This document shows positions 24,786 through 37,915 of a stretch of DNA of 64,000 nt, one piece after another (position 1 is the stretch's first letter; the number at the start of each line of letters is the position of its first letter). The notes beneath the pieces were generated by a model. It was not told the DNA's origin. It saw nothing but the letters and a program-made list of their open reading frames with translations, and made no database searches. The DNA is from Liolophura sinensis. Taxonomy: Eukaryota > Mollusca > Polyplacophora > Chitonida > Chitonidae. The stretch is taken from NCBI RefSeq assembly GCF_032854445.1, contig NC_088306.1:13943386-14007385 (forward strand). Direction: 5' to 3'. The translations under genes were made by a program, and so were the position numbers.

Positions 24786-25136
24786 GCACAATTAGCGCCT
24801 GTCCTTGTGTCTTTCTTTAGTTAGAATGAATTTCAAATTTCAATGCGTTTTTTTCAACAGACAGACATCCCTTAGGAATTTTAATCCTATTTTCATGTGA
24901 GGAAATTTTCGGGGAATTTTCTGTTGTAAAATGCTTCATACAGAGATATGTTGTTCTCCAAGTCTTGAAGATTCCCAACATGTACTACTACGTCATATAT
25001 CATATATAAAAAGAATAACAAAAAAGCTCTTGGCATTTCTTTCTGCATGTAGATTCCTTCTTGCTAAAGTGTATAGATTTGAGCCTATGGCGACACTGGT
25101 CAGGGGTCCATCGGAACAACATTTCTGTTTCTCAGC

Positions 25137-25360
25137 ACCGCTTCCGTGGCCTAATGGTTAGAGCGTCCGGCTCGAAGTAGGGAGAAAGATCACAATTTGT
25201 GTTGGCTCATACCAAAGAGTTTTATAAAGGCACTTGGTACTGCCTGACTTGACGGTCAGCACTCAGAGGCTAGAGCATGGAAACAGGACTAGTTGGCCAG
25301 GTGTGAATATAATGTGACTGGGTGGGGTGTCATGCTAAACCCCAAGCATCCCGTGACTAA
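25137..25360 (+). mobile_element. tRNA-derived SINE, second family, shortened
   Basis: The head is CCGTGGCCTAATGGTTAGAGCG (A box), though the B box is poor. Inner blocks (CTTGGTACTGCC, CAGCACTCAGAGG, GGAAACAGGACTAGT) match the reverse complement of the element at 56095-56425. The end reads GTCATGCTAAACCCCAAGC. Confidence 0.7.
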
Positions 25361-28300
25361 AATTATTATATAAATATAAATGAGAACAGCGACCACAGTG
25401 TGATTGTTGCATGGCAAATTGCCACACGTAACCTTTAAAATCCGGCTTCTTATTCTAACTGTTCACGTAATTGCTTAAATGTCAATAATTTACACGCCCC
25501 TTAGACATATTTACGTAAAACACACACGGTTGTTAACAGCGCATACATGTACATCCTGACGTCAGTTAACCACATTGTGGGATGCACGTCTTTTTTGTTT
25601 AATTACCTGTTTGGAAGCATGAAGCAAAATGAAAAACACCAATGTTGGTGCTGACACAATCTCTCTGTTAGCGCAATGCCTCGACACGACATATCCACTC
25701 GAGAAGGGTTTTATTCTAATTGATCATGTAAATGCTACAAATTCCAGCAACTTACACACATCCAAGCACTGCGGATTAGGCAGAACTGCGTAAAGCAAAC
25801 TGTTAACAGTATGAGCATGTATCCCTAGAAAACCGCAATGTGGGTTGCACGTGTTTTTTAAATTATACTTGCATGGAAACATCACGTTATTCCCAATGTA
25901 AACAATACAACCGAGAAGCACTATTGCTTGCTCTGATATTTTGTGACTTGTTCCCCCGCGTTGTCTTCGTTAGTGTAGGCCTAATGTTTCGAAGCGTCTT
26001 ATATCATCGAGAGGTTTGTAATTAGTATAGATTTTCTTTTCTATCGAGGACAATATGGGATGTTCGATTACAGAGTCGACCTTTCAAACAATTGGTCCTA
26101 ACATACATTATGTATGAGAATCAACGAAGAAACAAGAAAAAGCAGGAAAATAAATGCAGGCAGGCATAAAATCCACTCATGGCGTATTGTTTCGTCAAGG
26201 TAAGGAGTTGTATGGCATTTCCGCTTAGGCTCTAAATTTTTTCTCAATATTACTTCAGATCAGAATAATGTTACTCTAATTACTCTAGCGATACTTGTGA
26301 AATAAACTTGATTGTAGTGTAAAAATGTCAATTCAGCAATGAAACCAGTGCTATACGATGAATGGAATCCCGAATATCGACGATACTAGAACAATGAGAA
26401 CATTTTCTTAATTATCTCCAGATTAGTTCGAAAACTAATAAGTAATAAAAGAGTATCCCTTGTCAAACATGCATAAAACTATCGGGCACATCTTGAACTC
26501 AATCACTGCATGAGATAACATGCCAACTTTTTCAAAAGCCTACATATAGCTTAAAATTCAATATACTTCTGGCTCTCTAGGGAGTTGATCAGTGAACAAA
26601 AAATTTTGGCCTACATAAAAGCGCTCTGGAGAATGGATCTGAGATCTGTCATACGTGCATACATGCAGGCTTAGCTTTCAGAAACAAAGATCTGTAGTCT
26701 TCAATTCTTTACCCTGAAACTCGGTCTTTTCTAGAGAGCAGTCTTCAATATGACAAAGCTGTACGCTACAAAGGCAGGATTTACTTCATCCTGAAGAAAC
26801 TCACATCCCCTGGTTATTCTCGATTCGACCACGTGCCTCTGCAGTGCACTCGGCTTTTACAGTAGGTGGATAAGGGCATAAAACACGTATCAAATTGGAC
26901 GGGAAAAAGCCATTAACTAAAACCAGACAACTGTACAACTCAGCCATGATTTTCCCGTCTACATGTACCTGGCGTAAATTCTTGTTAAATGTGAACATAA
27001 CACATTAAACCATACATTCAAAAGCTAAACCTGAACATATATTTTAAAGCGCAAAATTATTCAGCGCAGACTCAAATAGTGGACATTTTCCGTATAAGTA
27101 GGATTCTTTATTAATACATATCACTACCTGGAATCATTTATTTCTGACTGAAAAAAATGACCATGGCCCGGTTGTTCAAAATCGTATTGTCGTAACTTTA
27201 CGTTAAAAGGCAATGATATCCCCTTAACTGTCTGTTTAAATAACGCAGCGCTATATTCGTGTTGCAGAAATATGAGACTTTCCCTCAGTTAACTAATGGC
27301 CCTTTTAAAATTTAAACATCACTTCTCAGAAAAGAATTACCCAGAATCCATTGGTATAAATTCATAATGCTTTGTACCTCGACAACCTCTGACAACATGG
27401 CTGCCAGAACGGAAGGTTGTACCTACTAAAGCCAAACGGAGGAAAAGAGCAAAATTGAAATTTCTCGAACAAAAAGTAAAGATTATTTCTATTCTTAAAC
27501 GTAACGTTAGTCTGAATTACGTTCACCATTATTAACATCACAAGCCCAGATGATGATGTCAAGGCATTTTTTAATCGAGTCGTTTGGACAAGGCATCGCC
27601 TGAATGAAGATAAACTCTTTGGAACGAGTTGATTAAAAATATTTAATGCTTCGTCTTTCGGTCGTCTTAACTTGGGTGCCCTTTTAGTACTTATCTAATA
27701 CATATAAACTAATAATACACATTAACAAAAATGCAGTCACGTGATTAGTGATGGTTACTTTTGCTTTATTTCCTGACTAACGGGCTATATTATTCACATA
27801 AAACATTGTAATGTGAAGTCAAGATCACTCCAGAGTGGAATTAATCATAGTTTGTGCCTCGCAGCTTGTAAAGGTTGATGAGAAGAGTTTTGGATTAGTA
27901 AATCATAGTCAGAGCAGTTAACATGGCCGGAAGCCTAGGAACATTTGCTAAACGATCTGAGAAATGTGGAGATATTTATGCTATAACAAAAAACGGATAT
28001 CAGACTCAACCAGCTAAAAACATCAACCCATAACTGTTACGGCTACTGTGTATTATCTGTTTTTTAACCTGTTGCCAGGGTTAGCTTTCTGTAAAATTAT
28101 ATATGCAACTAATACTCAGTATCAAACTTTCCACTTTTTCGGTGACATTGCAACATTATATGTTGCATATATAATTTTGTACAGAAAATGATTTTAGAAC
28201 ACCTTTTTTGATTGATAACGTTAAAGTCTGATAAGTTTTTTCGAAATCAAGACTTCCCTGATTGCCTCTGTATTACCGATGTTGAACTTTGATTGGAATT

Positions 28301-30216
28301 CTACCGAGTCATTGGTCAGGAAATATGAATTACATGTACGTGCCCACGGTATGGCACATATTGGATTCACCCTACCCGCTGGGTAATTCCTCTATTGTGG
28401 TTGACGTCATAATTATTGAAAAAGACTCAAGTGGCATGCTGGACAATGGGCGTGGATGGTAAAAGACTTCTTTGGCGATTGTCCCCGAGAATGATTTAGT
28501 TCCGTAGCCTCGGTAAACGTGGTGCTTAATAGCATGGCTTGATCGGAACTAGCAAAGTAATAATCGAGTAGTGTGGGCAAAATAGAACATCTCACTTCAC
28601 AAGAGTCTTGAAGAGAGGGTAATTTTCATTGTGAGCGAACACGGTGTAACAGTCTCCTGCGTGTATACACAAGCGCAAATAGACATCATCCAACCAGGAA
28701 ACCAGCCTAATCGGAAGTTCATGGTTTGGAAAAAAGACAGGATGTCTTGTAGGTGCGCTTAGTTCATATTCAATTACGAAAAAGAAACAATTATTCCTGC
28801 TGAGAGCATGCCTCTGAAACGGATGTCTGTAATCGATCTTCAGTGTCCAGGCATATGGTGATATAGTACAGTAAAAATAAGACACCAGTTGCTAACAGTC
28901 AGTAAATCCGTATTACTAAAGACGTACAAATTAGAGACTAAGACCAGAGCAACAACGACAGTGTGTTAGTTACATGGCAAATGGTCACAGTAACCGGAAA
29001 AATAAGGCTTCTTGTCATTTTACATCAGTCTGGGTTTATTCTAACTGTTTAGGTAAATGTCATCTTCGTTTATCAAGCTGTTGATGTCCAACATCGTCTA
29101 CCTTGATTTGCTGAACCACGTAAACTCTCCAAAACCCTTCATAAATATGTATGATTCATGTCCTAATCAGAATCCAGCTTAGTTATTGACACTGACAGGA
29201 GTTCAAAACAACATGGTATGTGTCTTAGTGAGATCTCCCTGCACATCGAGGGTGGGGATGGGGGTATTTTGAGGCAAAAACAGGGTTGATAGAAATTAGT
29301 GACGAAAGAACAAGAATATGTGCTACATCGATAGGCTGTTAGGTCTCTTTCGCTATCATTGATATTGCCTGATAGCACACTGACTTTTCGATGCCACTCA
29401 GTTTCAATAAAATCACATCGATCACCGTTCATAGCACTGCTTATTTCTGTTTTATAATGTTGTGTTCAGGAAAAAATCTGATTCGAACGCGCATTGATTT
29501 GCTTCGAAACAAGGGAATACAAACATATAAGGGACAATCAATGATTGGCGGTAAATGCCGTGGCGGAAGTACGCGGTTGACACTGGCTGTCGAAATAGTA
29601 GTTTTCTGAAGATTTTTATCTGTACAGTAAAGCAAGGGTGATTACGAAGCCTATAGCAAGTATCAACCTTACTGACAGGAAGATGGTAAATGAATAAATT
29701 AGATGCAAACTTCAGGTCCCCTAGCACACTGGATTAAGTAGATTTAGGTATAACAAAAAAAAAAAGGCAGTGATGTCAGCTGCAATTGATAAGACAACAA
29801 TTGTCTAGATTTACTCAAAATGCCGTGTGTTCATCGCATTTAGCATACGACAACATTAAAACGAGGAACGGGCTCGGGAATGGTTAGTCCACCAGCAGAA
29901 TCCCGGTCTGTGGAGTGACCCTATAACGTATATCTTCGGCTCGGTGAACGTTTTCTACAGATGTTGAGGGAATTTATAACATGAGCACCCAAAAGAAAAC
30001 CGCGCACTATCGTTTCGATGTTATATTATATTTATTGTGTAGTAATTCGGCAATCAAACAAGAGAACCGTATTCTATTTCAGAACTGTCTCGCAGGTTTA
30101 TGTACAGGTTTCAGTCGGGAGTTTTGTCAGATATGTGTATTTCGGGAGGCCAGTTATTTTTCCCGGCCACACCGACAAATCATACCTAAGGACTTTTTGT
30201 TAAACTTAATTTATGA

Positions 30217-30396
30217 CACATTCAACAACTTTGTCAAAACAATACAATGTTGGAGTTTCTTTGACGGTGATTGTAGCAATGGGGATCGGTCTAGGAACGT
30301 GGTTGCAAGATTTAAATGTGTTTTTCAAAGAGCTCTTCCAAGTCATCACTCAGTATACTGTATTAAAATATAGTTAGGTCGTATCACGCCAATAAC
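30217..30396. repeat. 180-bp dispersed repeat, copy 1
   Basis: It starts ACACATTCAAC and ends with GTTAGGTCGT...AATAAC, colinear with copy 2 at 32555-32735. A central 31-base block from 30302 is nearly identical in both. It keeps an open plus-strand frame that includes VVARFKCVFQRAL. Confidence 0.85.
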
Positions 30397-31517
30397 TTGA
30401 AGTTGTTTTCATCAGAAAGTTCTAAAACCATTTTATGTAAATCAGAGCAAATGCGTAGTACAGGGTAATACAAGTCTGTTAACGATACGAACGGCACGCC
30501 TATCATCTCACGTTGTGCTCCAAGCGAGGGAAGTGCCAGCAATGGTCGTTTTAAAGAATACTTGAAACGATTGTGCTTTTTTCATTTCGTAATATGACGT
30601 TTAAGATGAATCCTGTATACATACATCTGGCCTAGTGTTGTCTTTCTTTTTAAGGTAAGGAACTAAATTTGTTTGACCACATTTGTTTACAGAAACGTGG
30701 CAAATGTGAACTAATAAAATTGTTCGTGGGTCAGTAGGTTGGTGTTGCTTGGACGTTAACTTCGTTTTAAGCCCTTTGCTGAAAATACCCGGTAGGTACA
30801 TAAACAAGAGGTTGTCGTTAGTGGGTCCGATGACACATAAGGAACAATATGCCGTTATCCGAGATTCATCTGTCAATCAAACATGTCTATGGTTGGAGCT
30901 CCTTTATATCGCCAGCCAATTTCTGTTAGAGCTAAATTAATTACGATAATTAACTGTCTCTCTTGCTATGGTAGTCTGTTGTGTCCACTCGTGTTTTCTG
31001 CGCTCTAACACACACAAAAAATAATTTATCGAGACAAACCCAAGGACAAAATGGAAAGTTCAAAAATCAAAGCTTAAAATGCTGAAAGCAAACCAGAAAC
31101 ACCTCATTAGTCATACGCATCAACATGATAAGTTGTTGGAACCAGGACGGTAATTATGGTCTCTTTCCAGGTGTCCGCGTTCACATACGTATTTATTCCC
31201 CCTGTTTCAAATAAAAGTCCCATCTCAACGAAATAAGTGTGCATATAGGGGACAAGCCTATGGAACTGATAAATGTTAGCGATCGACAGTTTCCAGTTAT
31301 ATGAACGCATGATACAGTTACAAACAAACAAAAACAATGCACAAACTGCCAGGATACATGTATATATACCAACGGCTTTGGTAAACCTTTCATCCTGCAC
31401 ATATGTTATATGCAACGTTTAAAACGCATTACTTCGCGTTTTTATCTACAAACGACAGTTACAGTGCCTGCTCCATCGTGGTCAACGACAAGAAAATCTC
31501 AAGGGAATTAAAAGACA

Positions 31518-31748
31518 AGTATCTTGATAATTCTGCATTCAGACAAGAAAAGCTCATTCTACACTCAAAAATTTAAAATGTTAATTTTAACAAAAAAGTA
31601 TCCTAATAATTCTGCATTCAGACAGGAAAGGTTCATTCTACACTCGAAAATTTAAAATGTTAATTTTAACAGAAAGTATCCTAATAATTCTGCATTCAGA
31701 CAGAACTGGTTCGTTCTACCCTCAAAAATTAAAAATGTTAAGTTTAAC
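31518..31748 (+). repeat. 79-bp tandem repeat, three copies
   Basis: Units carry AATTCTGCATTCAGACA and AAAATGTTAATTTTAACA in the same order, with starts near 31518, 31597 and 31675. The array abuts the MITE-like inverted repeat. Confidence 0.9.
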
Positions 31749-31760
31749 AGACCTTCTGTT

Positions 31761-31934
31761 GTCTGAGTGATGCTAGAATGTGTCTGCTATTGCGGCAGAT
31801 TATTCTGTTCAACACAACACACATATTCTCTTAATTCAACATAAAGATTTTATTAGACTAACAGGATGTAATTATGTTGAATATGCCACGATATTATGTT
31901 ATAATAACAGAATACATTCTAGCATCACTTAGAC
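31761..31934. mobile_element. MITE-like element or palindrome with 21-bp inverted ends
   Basis: GTCTGAGTGATGCTAGAATG (31761) and its complement at 31914-31934 pair over 21 bases with one mismatch, around about 130 AT-rich bases without an ORF. No clear target duplication was found, so the true ends may lie further out. A non-autonomous DNA transposon is the likeliest reading. Confidence 0.55.
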
Positions 31935-32554
31935 AAGGGACTTTTTGTTAAGACTAACAGATTAAGTTTTTAGCGTATTTCGTTGATTTTACCTAAAAAC
32001 GTGTCCAGCTAAAATGCTTCGATGTGGATGATCAGAAGCTGAATTCGTTTGAACCCCTTTGGTTTTTACCACGAATACCCAAAACACACCGAAAGAGCCT
32101 ACATTGTGTGCAGCTCTTACTTCCCTTTGCATATATAGGGCTGAAACCATTCGTGGGTACTCTAATGCTTTCCTGTGATGAGAGGTACAGGATGTTATTC
32201 TCTTTTGTCTGTCAACCAAGCTAGACTTAAAATGAGGTAATTCATGTCGCCAGACAATTTTTGTTTGAGGTAATTAGAATAATCAAATGTTGGTCATATT
32301 ATGGTAGCTGACAATGGCCAACCAAGCTTTCCAACCTTAAAGAATAGGGGAGTTTCGTGTTCGAACCCTTTTATCGCTAAGGGTAAAAAAGTTCTGTTGT
32401 GTCATGTGACCTGCTATTACGGAAACTGTTGTGGGATCACATTTCCTACAACATAAGCGTCTGAAAAAAATTTCTAAAAAAGTTATATAGCGTAGACAAA
32501 CGATAGATAAAACTGAGATGAACATTTGCAAACTTGAGAAGTTCCTGAGGAAAG

Positions 32555-32735
32555 ACACATTCAACAATTATCTGAAAACAATGCAATGTTGGAGCTTCCT
32601 TAACAGCGATGATAGCATTGGGGATCCCTCCAGGAAGGTGGTTGCAAGATTTAAATGTGTTTTTCAAAGAGCTCTTCTATGTCATCGCGTAATATACAGT
32701 ATTGACATGTAGTTAGGTCGTTCCAAGTCAATAAC
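32555..32735. repeat. 180-bp dispersed repeat, copy 2
   Basis: The partner of the copy at 30217. The same frame stays open with many synonymous-looking differences: KTIQCWSF versus KTMQCWSF, and VVARFKCVFQRAL kept exactly. The minus strand is also open (CFQIIVECVF). Confidence 0.85.
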
Positions 32736-34714
32736 AGTGCCTCTGCACTAGGTTGAGACAAGTGATCAGTGAATTAATGTCAACAATGATAGCCTGACAT
32801 TTTTGACCAGTCACGATACAGGAGGACTGTCTTTACCTTCTACGACAAAAGAATTCGAACTCGAAATTTCACTAAAATAGCGAAAGGAATACAGAACCTC
32901 TCCAAACATTGGAAAAGGTGAATATGTGAGGCTAAAACGGTATGAAGGTTGTAAATGTGAATGCAATCTTGCCTTTTAGACGGTATTCAAATGAAACTCT
33001 CTTCTACACCAAGAAAGATAAACTACACAATTTTGACAAGAGACACAAGATATAGTATGAAAAATGATTTGATAATTCTGGTGCAAAAATGTCAATCACA
33101 TCTGAACAGGATAATTAAAATGGAGAAAGTCAAGGAAATGCGGTTTCTCTCTTAACTCTCAACTTACGTTATATTGCGTATATACGCGGTAAAACACGCG
33201 ACTTAGTGCATTTTTGGAAGGTTCAAAACACGAAATAGGGTGTAAAGTAAGTGTGAACTCGAATATATGGATGAATGGACGGAATAATAGCGTACATTTA
33301 CAATCAAAGGTAGCCCGTTTGCTGTGCTCTTTTGTGTTTTAGCTTCGACACTCGCATTTTCTCAGGCTTACTTTGAATCGACATTTTCGCCTTTTGACCC
33401 GCGAAAACTTTATTTATTTAGGATGCAAACATGTTACTGTGTGCTTTTACACATATGCATAAATCTTTAAGTACTGGATTATCTCAGAGTGTAATTTCAC
33501 GTCTGTGTACACAACGAAAACATTTCACAGGTACGGATATTGTTCACTGTGTACTTTAATACATTTGCATAAAACTTTAAGGACTGGGTTATCTCAGATT
33601 TAGATTTTTTAGACCTCTGCTTCCCTTGTTCTCGGGGCTTGTGACAATAAGCGGTCGACGGTGATTTTTCATGTAGGCTAGCACGAAGGTCACCAGAGAT
33701 AATTTGATTGGCAAAGTGGACTAAATCTCTCATCCGATTCCCATTATCCACAGCCATAAATCCGGACATGTCGATTTTGTTGCTTTCTGATGTCTCTGGT
33801 AAAGTCGAATCAAAAGACAACAAGGAAGGATCCGTCTATTATCCAAGTATTATATAAGACCCATTTTTTCTTTTGTAATAGAATGTATTTTGGTTTTCAT
33901 TTAGCACGCGTTTACAGACATATTAATCGAGGAAATGGTGATTTTATTACGAAATGCCGGCAGGCTATCATCCGGTTAATGCCTTTTTAGTCTATAAAAA
34001 CATCAAACGTTCGGATGGCAGCAGGTAATGCTAATCCCGTCACTGTGCAATATGTGGTTATAAAGAGTCTGTACTCGGTGATCAGAATAACACTGTTAGG
34101 TCTCCCATCGGCTCAATTGTCAGACCAGTCCTGCTAAAGGTAAACAAGCACTTACCCCACCCAATTTAAGGTTTAACGTCAACCCCAATTCAAAGTACCG
34201 TTGATATGCTTGTCCACAACGACATGCACGCCCGAATCTTACCATATAGTGTAGCGCTATGGCCATTCATTTGATCGAACATGATGATCTAATGCTTCCG
34301 TTTTCATCTATTTACGATTAATGTACCGATAATGCTTTCTATACATGTTTCAGGTAGTTTATCTCCCCCCTCCCCACTCCTCCAGTCTTTGACAGCCTTT
34401 GTCCATCACGTCTTTCATAATGTCCTATTTAGACCATGCAGTGCTTAACCACGGACACGGCTTCCTGTTGACGTTATGAGCATCGACCATTAACGCAGAC
34501 AGCTCGTCTGATGTTTGGAGAGGAGATAAGCTGCGCGAAGATAGTGATAGACCAGCCTACATAGAGACGTCGTACGTATTTAAACGTGGGGGAATCCAGA
34601 CTGAAGTCTTGAGAATTTTACAACAGAACGTTCACGAGCCGCGTATGTGGCAGTGGCTAACGAGCAAACAACTCAGCGGCTGTGTTCAGGTAGAATCCCT
34701 AACAATGGGGTGAT

Positions 34715-34813
34715 ATGGCTGAGGACGTTCCCAGAACAAGCACGTCCCGGTGCCGTTCAAAACGATACCCGCCCGTGGAGCTCATATTGTCTAAGAAGAT
34801 TCCAGATTTGTTC
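34715..34813 (+). CDS. Candidate first coding exon, 33 codons
   Basis: An ATG in the context GATATGG opens MAEDVPRTSTSRCRSKRYPP and then a lysine-rich stretch ending KKIPDLF, directly followed by GTGAGT, a consensus phase 0 donor. The upstream 200 bases are GC-richer than the surroundings, like a 5' untranslated region. I recognise no family, and I could not find the next exon before the GPCR. It may belong to a gene that continues beyond that intronless locus, or be chance. Confidence 0.3.
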
Positions 34814-36180
34814 GTGAGTATTTTGGAAAGATTCCCCCCCCCCCATCCCAAACAGACTTATTTGCCAGCAAGCAATTGATGTTCTTCCCTGTTGGTAATA
34901 GTTTCATGCGTCACGGGGAAATGAGGTGACTGCTTGTGGAAATGATATCTCTAACTGTTCCAAGGCGAGAATTGCATTTAGTTTATAAGTATAAGGAAAA
35001 AAAAAACACGACGTGGATGTTTTTCTGGCGTGGTAAGGCCAGTTTATCATTTTATAGTTGGCAATTAAGATTAGACGGAATGACTGCTTTGCTTTGGTCA
35101 AAAGAATCGCCCAAAACTGTCTAAACTCTCCGCCCAACGAGACAACATGCAGACGAGGCACGTGGATCGCACACGTAAACAATTCGACAGATTGACATCA
35201 AATTAGAAGTCTAGTAAATCAAATACGATCTCCTTTCTACTGATAATGTTTTATAAAATACTCGCAATTACCAATGGCAGAACTGAAGTTACACGGTAGA
35301 CTCCATAATTACAACACAGTGTCGTGTCTGACATTTTATGTTCGCCTCTCCCGTCGTCTAGACAAGGGACGGGTAACTGACTAAGAATGAGACTTTCTAA
35401 ACACAGTGATTTGAGTGAGTTGATATTTGAAGGGAAAACCAGGAAAAAGTTAAACATTCGATCGTTCACTCAGAGCCCGATACGTGTCAGTGGACATCTG
35501 AAAGTGTTAGCTTTATGTTGTGTAAAATGACAGCACAATTTTTTCGACGGCGGCATATGTCCCTTTAATAGATCAATATGGAAGAGCAATGTAAACATTT
35601 CACAATCCCATAAAGGGTTATGGGCCGTATTCATCGTGTTGCAGTAGATCACCGCCTTCGACATACTAGTATAAATCGATTCAATCAACGCGCAGCGGAG
35701 ATGTTTTAATTATGTATATTAGCACACTGCACAATTTGAATAGGCCTACTGATGTCATTCGTTCGCCTAGAATATTCCTTGCGTTTTCCAATATCGTTGA
35801 AAACTGTTGACGGCTTTTCTTTGCATGATCCCACCTTGGTTTCGTATTTTATATGCTTTCTTAGTTCTGTGTTAAACGTATTTTGGGAAACGGCCGTGTG
35901 ACTGACCTAGAGCGTCCATTTGGTAGACGGCCGAATGTCTGTATTGATGCATAGATTCTAAGATGCTTTTGAATTGTATGTACACTATCAAAGTGAAATG
36001 TGAAATATTTTTCCATAAATCTTGTTTCAAGTTTCCAAACTAGATATTTCTATTATAACACCCGATTTAGAAAATGTTACTTGCTGTTAAGACTTAGACG
36101 TCCATGTTTAATTAAATTAAATTAAATTTTTACTGTTTAATTCAATTACAATTAATTAAATATGTAGCTTCAAAAGCAAA

Positions 36181-36297
36181 ACGGTTATTACACTTCTGTG
36201 TAATATAATACACTTCCGTATATAATTGCGCAGGTGTTCGTCTGAACATTACGGTTATTACACTTCTGTGTAATATAATACACGTCCGTATATAACT
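36181..36297 (+). repeat. 70-bp tandem repeat, 1.7 copies
   Basis: ACGGTTATTACACTTCTGTG begins at 36181 and again at 36251, and 46 of the next bases match with two differences. Confidence 0.9.
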
Positions 36298-36550
36298 GTC
36301 TAATAAGGAATGTAAACATTATGTGTATACTTGTAAAAGACAAGCTAATTTACCGAGGCACCTTACGGGAGAAACCGCGAAGCAAAGTAATGCTGTTTGG
36401 GATAAGTTTCTCAAATATGAAAGGCAAAACAACCTCGCGAGTAAAATCACTAGCAGCGACGATAGTTTGAAGGTTGGCAAATTGCCCGATTTAACCGATG
36501 AAATATGGCCCTTCGTCAGTTACTCATCCCAATTACGTTTTATGAAGTAA
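36296..36550 (+). pseudogene. Relic zinc-finger-like ORF, probably from a mobile element
   Basis: The frame reads SNKECKHYVYTCKRQANLPRHL and then a lysine-rich helix-like stretch. The C...C...QxNLPRHL pattern resembles a zinc-finger motif of proteins multiplied in lophotrochozoan and fish genomes. The second histidine pair is incomplete, there is no initiation context, and a stop follows FMK. I infer a decayed fragment. The family link is by memory and weak. Confidence 0.25.
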
Positions 36551-36564
36551 CCAACAGATATTTT

Positions 36565-36660
36565 ATCTATTTATTCGACTGATGTTTTACGCCGTACTCA
36601 AGAATATTTCATGTATACGACAGCTTCCAGCAACAAAGTGGGAGGAAACCGGACATATCC
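36565..36660 (-). mobile_element. SINE 3' end fragment
   Basis: TATTTATTCGACTGATGTTT then ACGCCGTACTCAAGAATATTTC, GACAGCTTCCAGCA and GGGAGGAAACCGG follow the main SINE end. It is diverged and 5'-truncated. Confidence 0.75.
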
Positions 36661-37915
36661 CGTGCTGTACAAATACTTAGGCACAAAAGTATTCTGTATA
36701 AGGCAGAAATGGTTACTACACTTCCCGCATGATTTCTTTCCATGTACTCTTATATGTAAAGCCATGAAGTATTTTGTTGACATATATTTTTACAAACGTA
36801 CTATTTTCCACATCTTGGCTGATTGCTATTTAGTGTACATTTTTTTTCGACAGGAAGGCAAATCTCCCAGAAGCATTGATCTTATTCTTCAAAGTACACG
36901 AAATAAATTCATTTTTCAGTGTTTAGTAAAATCCACGTTTAATTCAATTTTGTTTCTGCTTTTGGTTAAATATAGGAAATTAAAACGTTGAAATAAAATA
37001 TTTGCGCAAGTGTTCGTCTGAACAATTGTGCTATGTAGTCTGGTTGATCTGGAAGAATGAATCGTGTTGTGTCACAGTTATCAGTGATTTTCTCTGTAAA
37101 CTATTGATTGTGTCTAATGACATCACGTTAGGGAGACGACTGCTTCTCCTTTTGGAGTCGTCTTTTCACGCTTATATCTTTACAATGTTACGAAAGGGGC
37201 AATTTTGTTCTTTTTGACAATGATGCTGGAAATACCGATCGAATACATCCGTGTGGCAAACAGCGCGGTAAGGCTTACTTAGACTGGCCGGTACAGTGGA
37301 CCAGCTTAGGCAACGCTGTCATGCTACTCGATAATCACGCATGGCGGGCTTGACACAAATCAGCCGTTCAATCAATATAAATAACACTTCATACATACTC
37401 AGGAAAGATGTGAACAAATTCGCATCCAAGAAAGCAATCATCCAAATTTAGCTTCCTGCATGGAGATGACTGCAATCTTAAAAATCATCGATCATTAAAA
37501 CCGTTTAATATTTACGAGTATTAGTACATATGTCATGATTTACTTATTTACGTCTGAGACATTTGTCAGTAAATGCACACACAATGGTGAGAAGACAGTA
37601 AAACACATATTTCTTTTATTTCAGAATTTGCTTTCATGATGCATTATATATAAATATGCCTCTAATGGAAGGATTGATTACTCTTACTTCCGGGCCAGCA
37701 ATTAGCAGCCATGACACCTACGAAGTTGAGGAGTTGATCACAGGAAAACCCATAGGAAACTGGAAATGTCACTGACATGCGGAACGCTTGGTAGATTAGC
37801 GGCCTTTGGGTAGGTTTAGACGAGAAGAATGGTGGTCTTTTCTCAGTGTATGAATGACAAAGATGGAGTAACAATGTGCACGTAATATTTAAGTCTCTTT
37901 AACTATCTTTGCACG

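Larger units (their letters stand above)
21701..34714. other. 13-kb gene-poor stretch
   Basis: It begins with the transporter promoter. I found no exon with family motifs. Contents I can name are SINE copies, a duplicated 180-bp repeat, a 79-bp triplet array and a MITE-like inverted repeat. Two related words CGTCGATCTACG(G/C)GCGCTTGCG occur at about 22324 and 22437. The many 60-120 residue ORFs look random in composition. Confidence 0.6.
36226..37024. repeat. 23-bp direct repeat pair about 750 bp apart
   Basis: TTGCGCAGGTGTTCGTCTGA at 36226 and TTGCGCAAGTGTTCGTCTGA at 37002 match over 23 bases with one difference. They bracket the zinc-finger-like relic and a SINE end. They could be terminal or target repeats of a larger insertion. 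Confidence 0.5.
34814..37915. other. Stretch upstream of the GPCR gene
   Basis: It contains a C-tract near 34833, a 70-bp tandem repeat, a zinc-finger-like relic and a SINE end. From about 37620 it is the presumed GPCR promoter and 5' untranslated region, with TATATATAAATA near 37646. Confidence 0.6.

Noticed and set aside
33497-33823. Minus-strand ORF containing NKIDMSGFMAVDNGNRMRDL
   Set aside because: The composition is protein-like, but acceptor and donor candidates are weak and I recognise no family. It could be an exon and would need a homology search.
36121-36180. AT-rich TTAAATTAAAT run as a replication origin or scaffold site
   Set aside because: It is too generic; animal origins are not recognisable from such short words.
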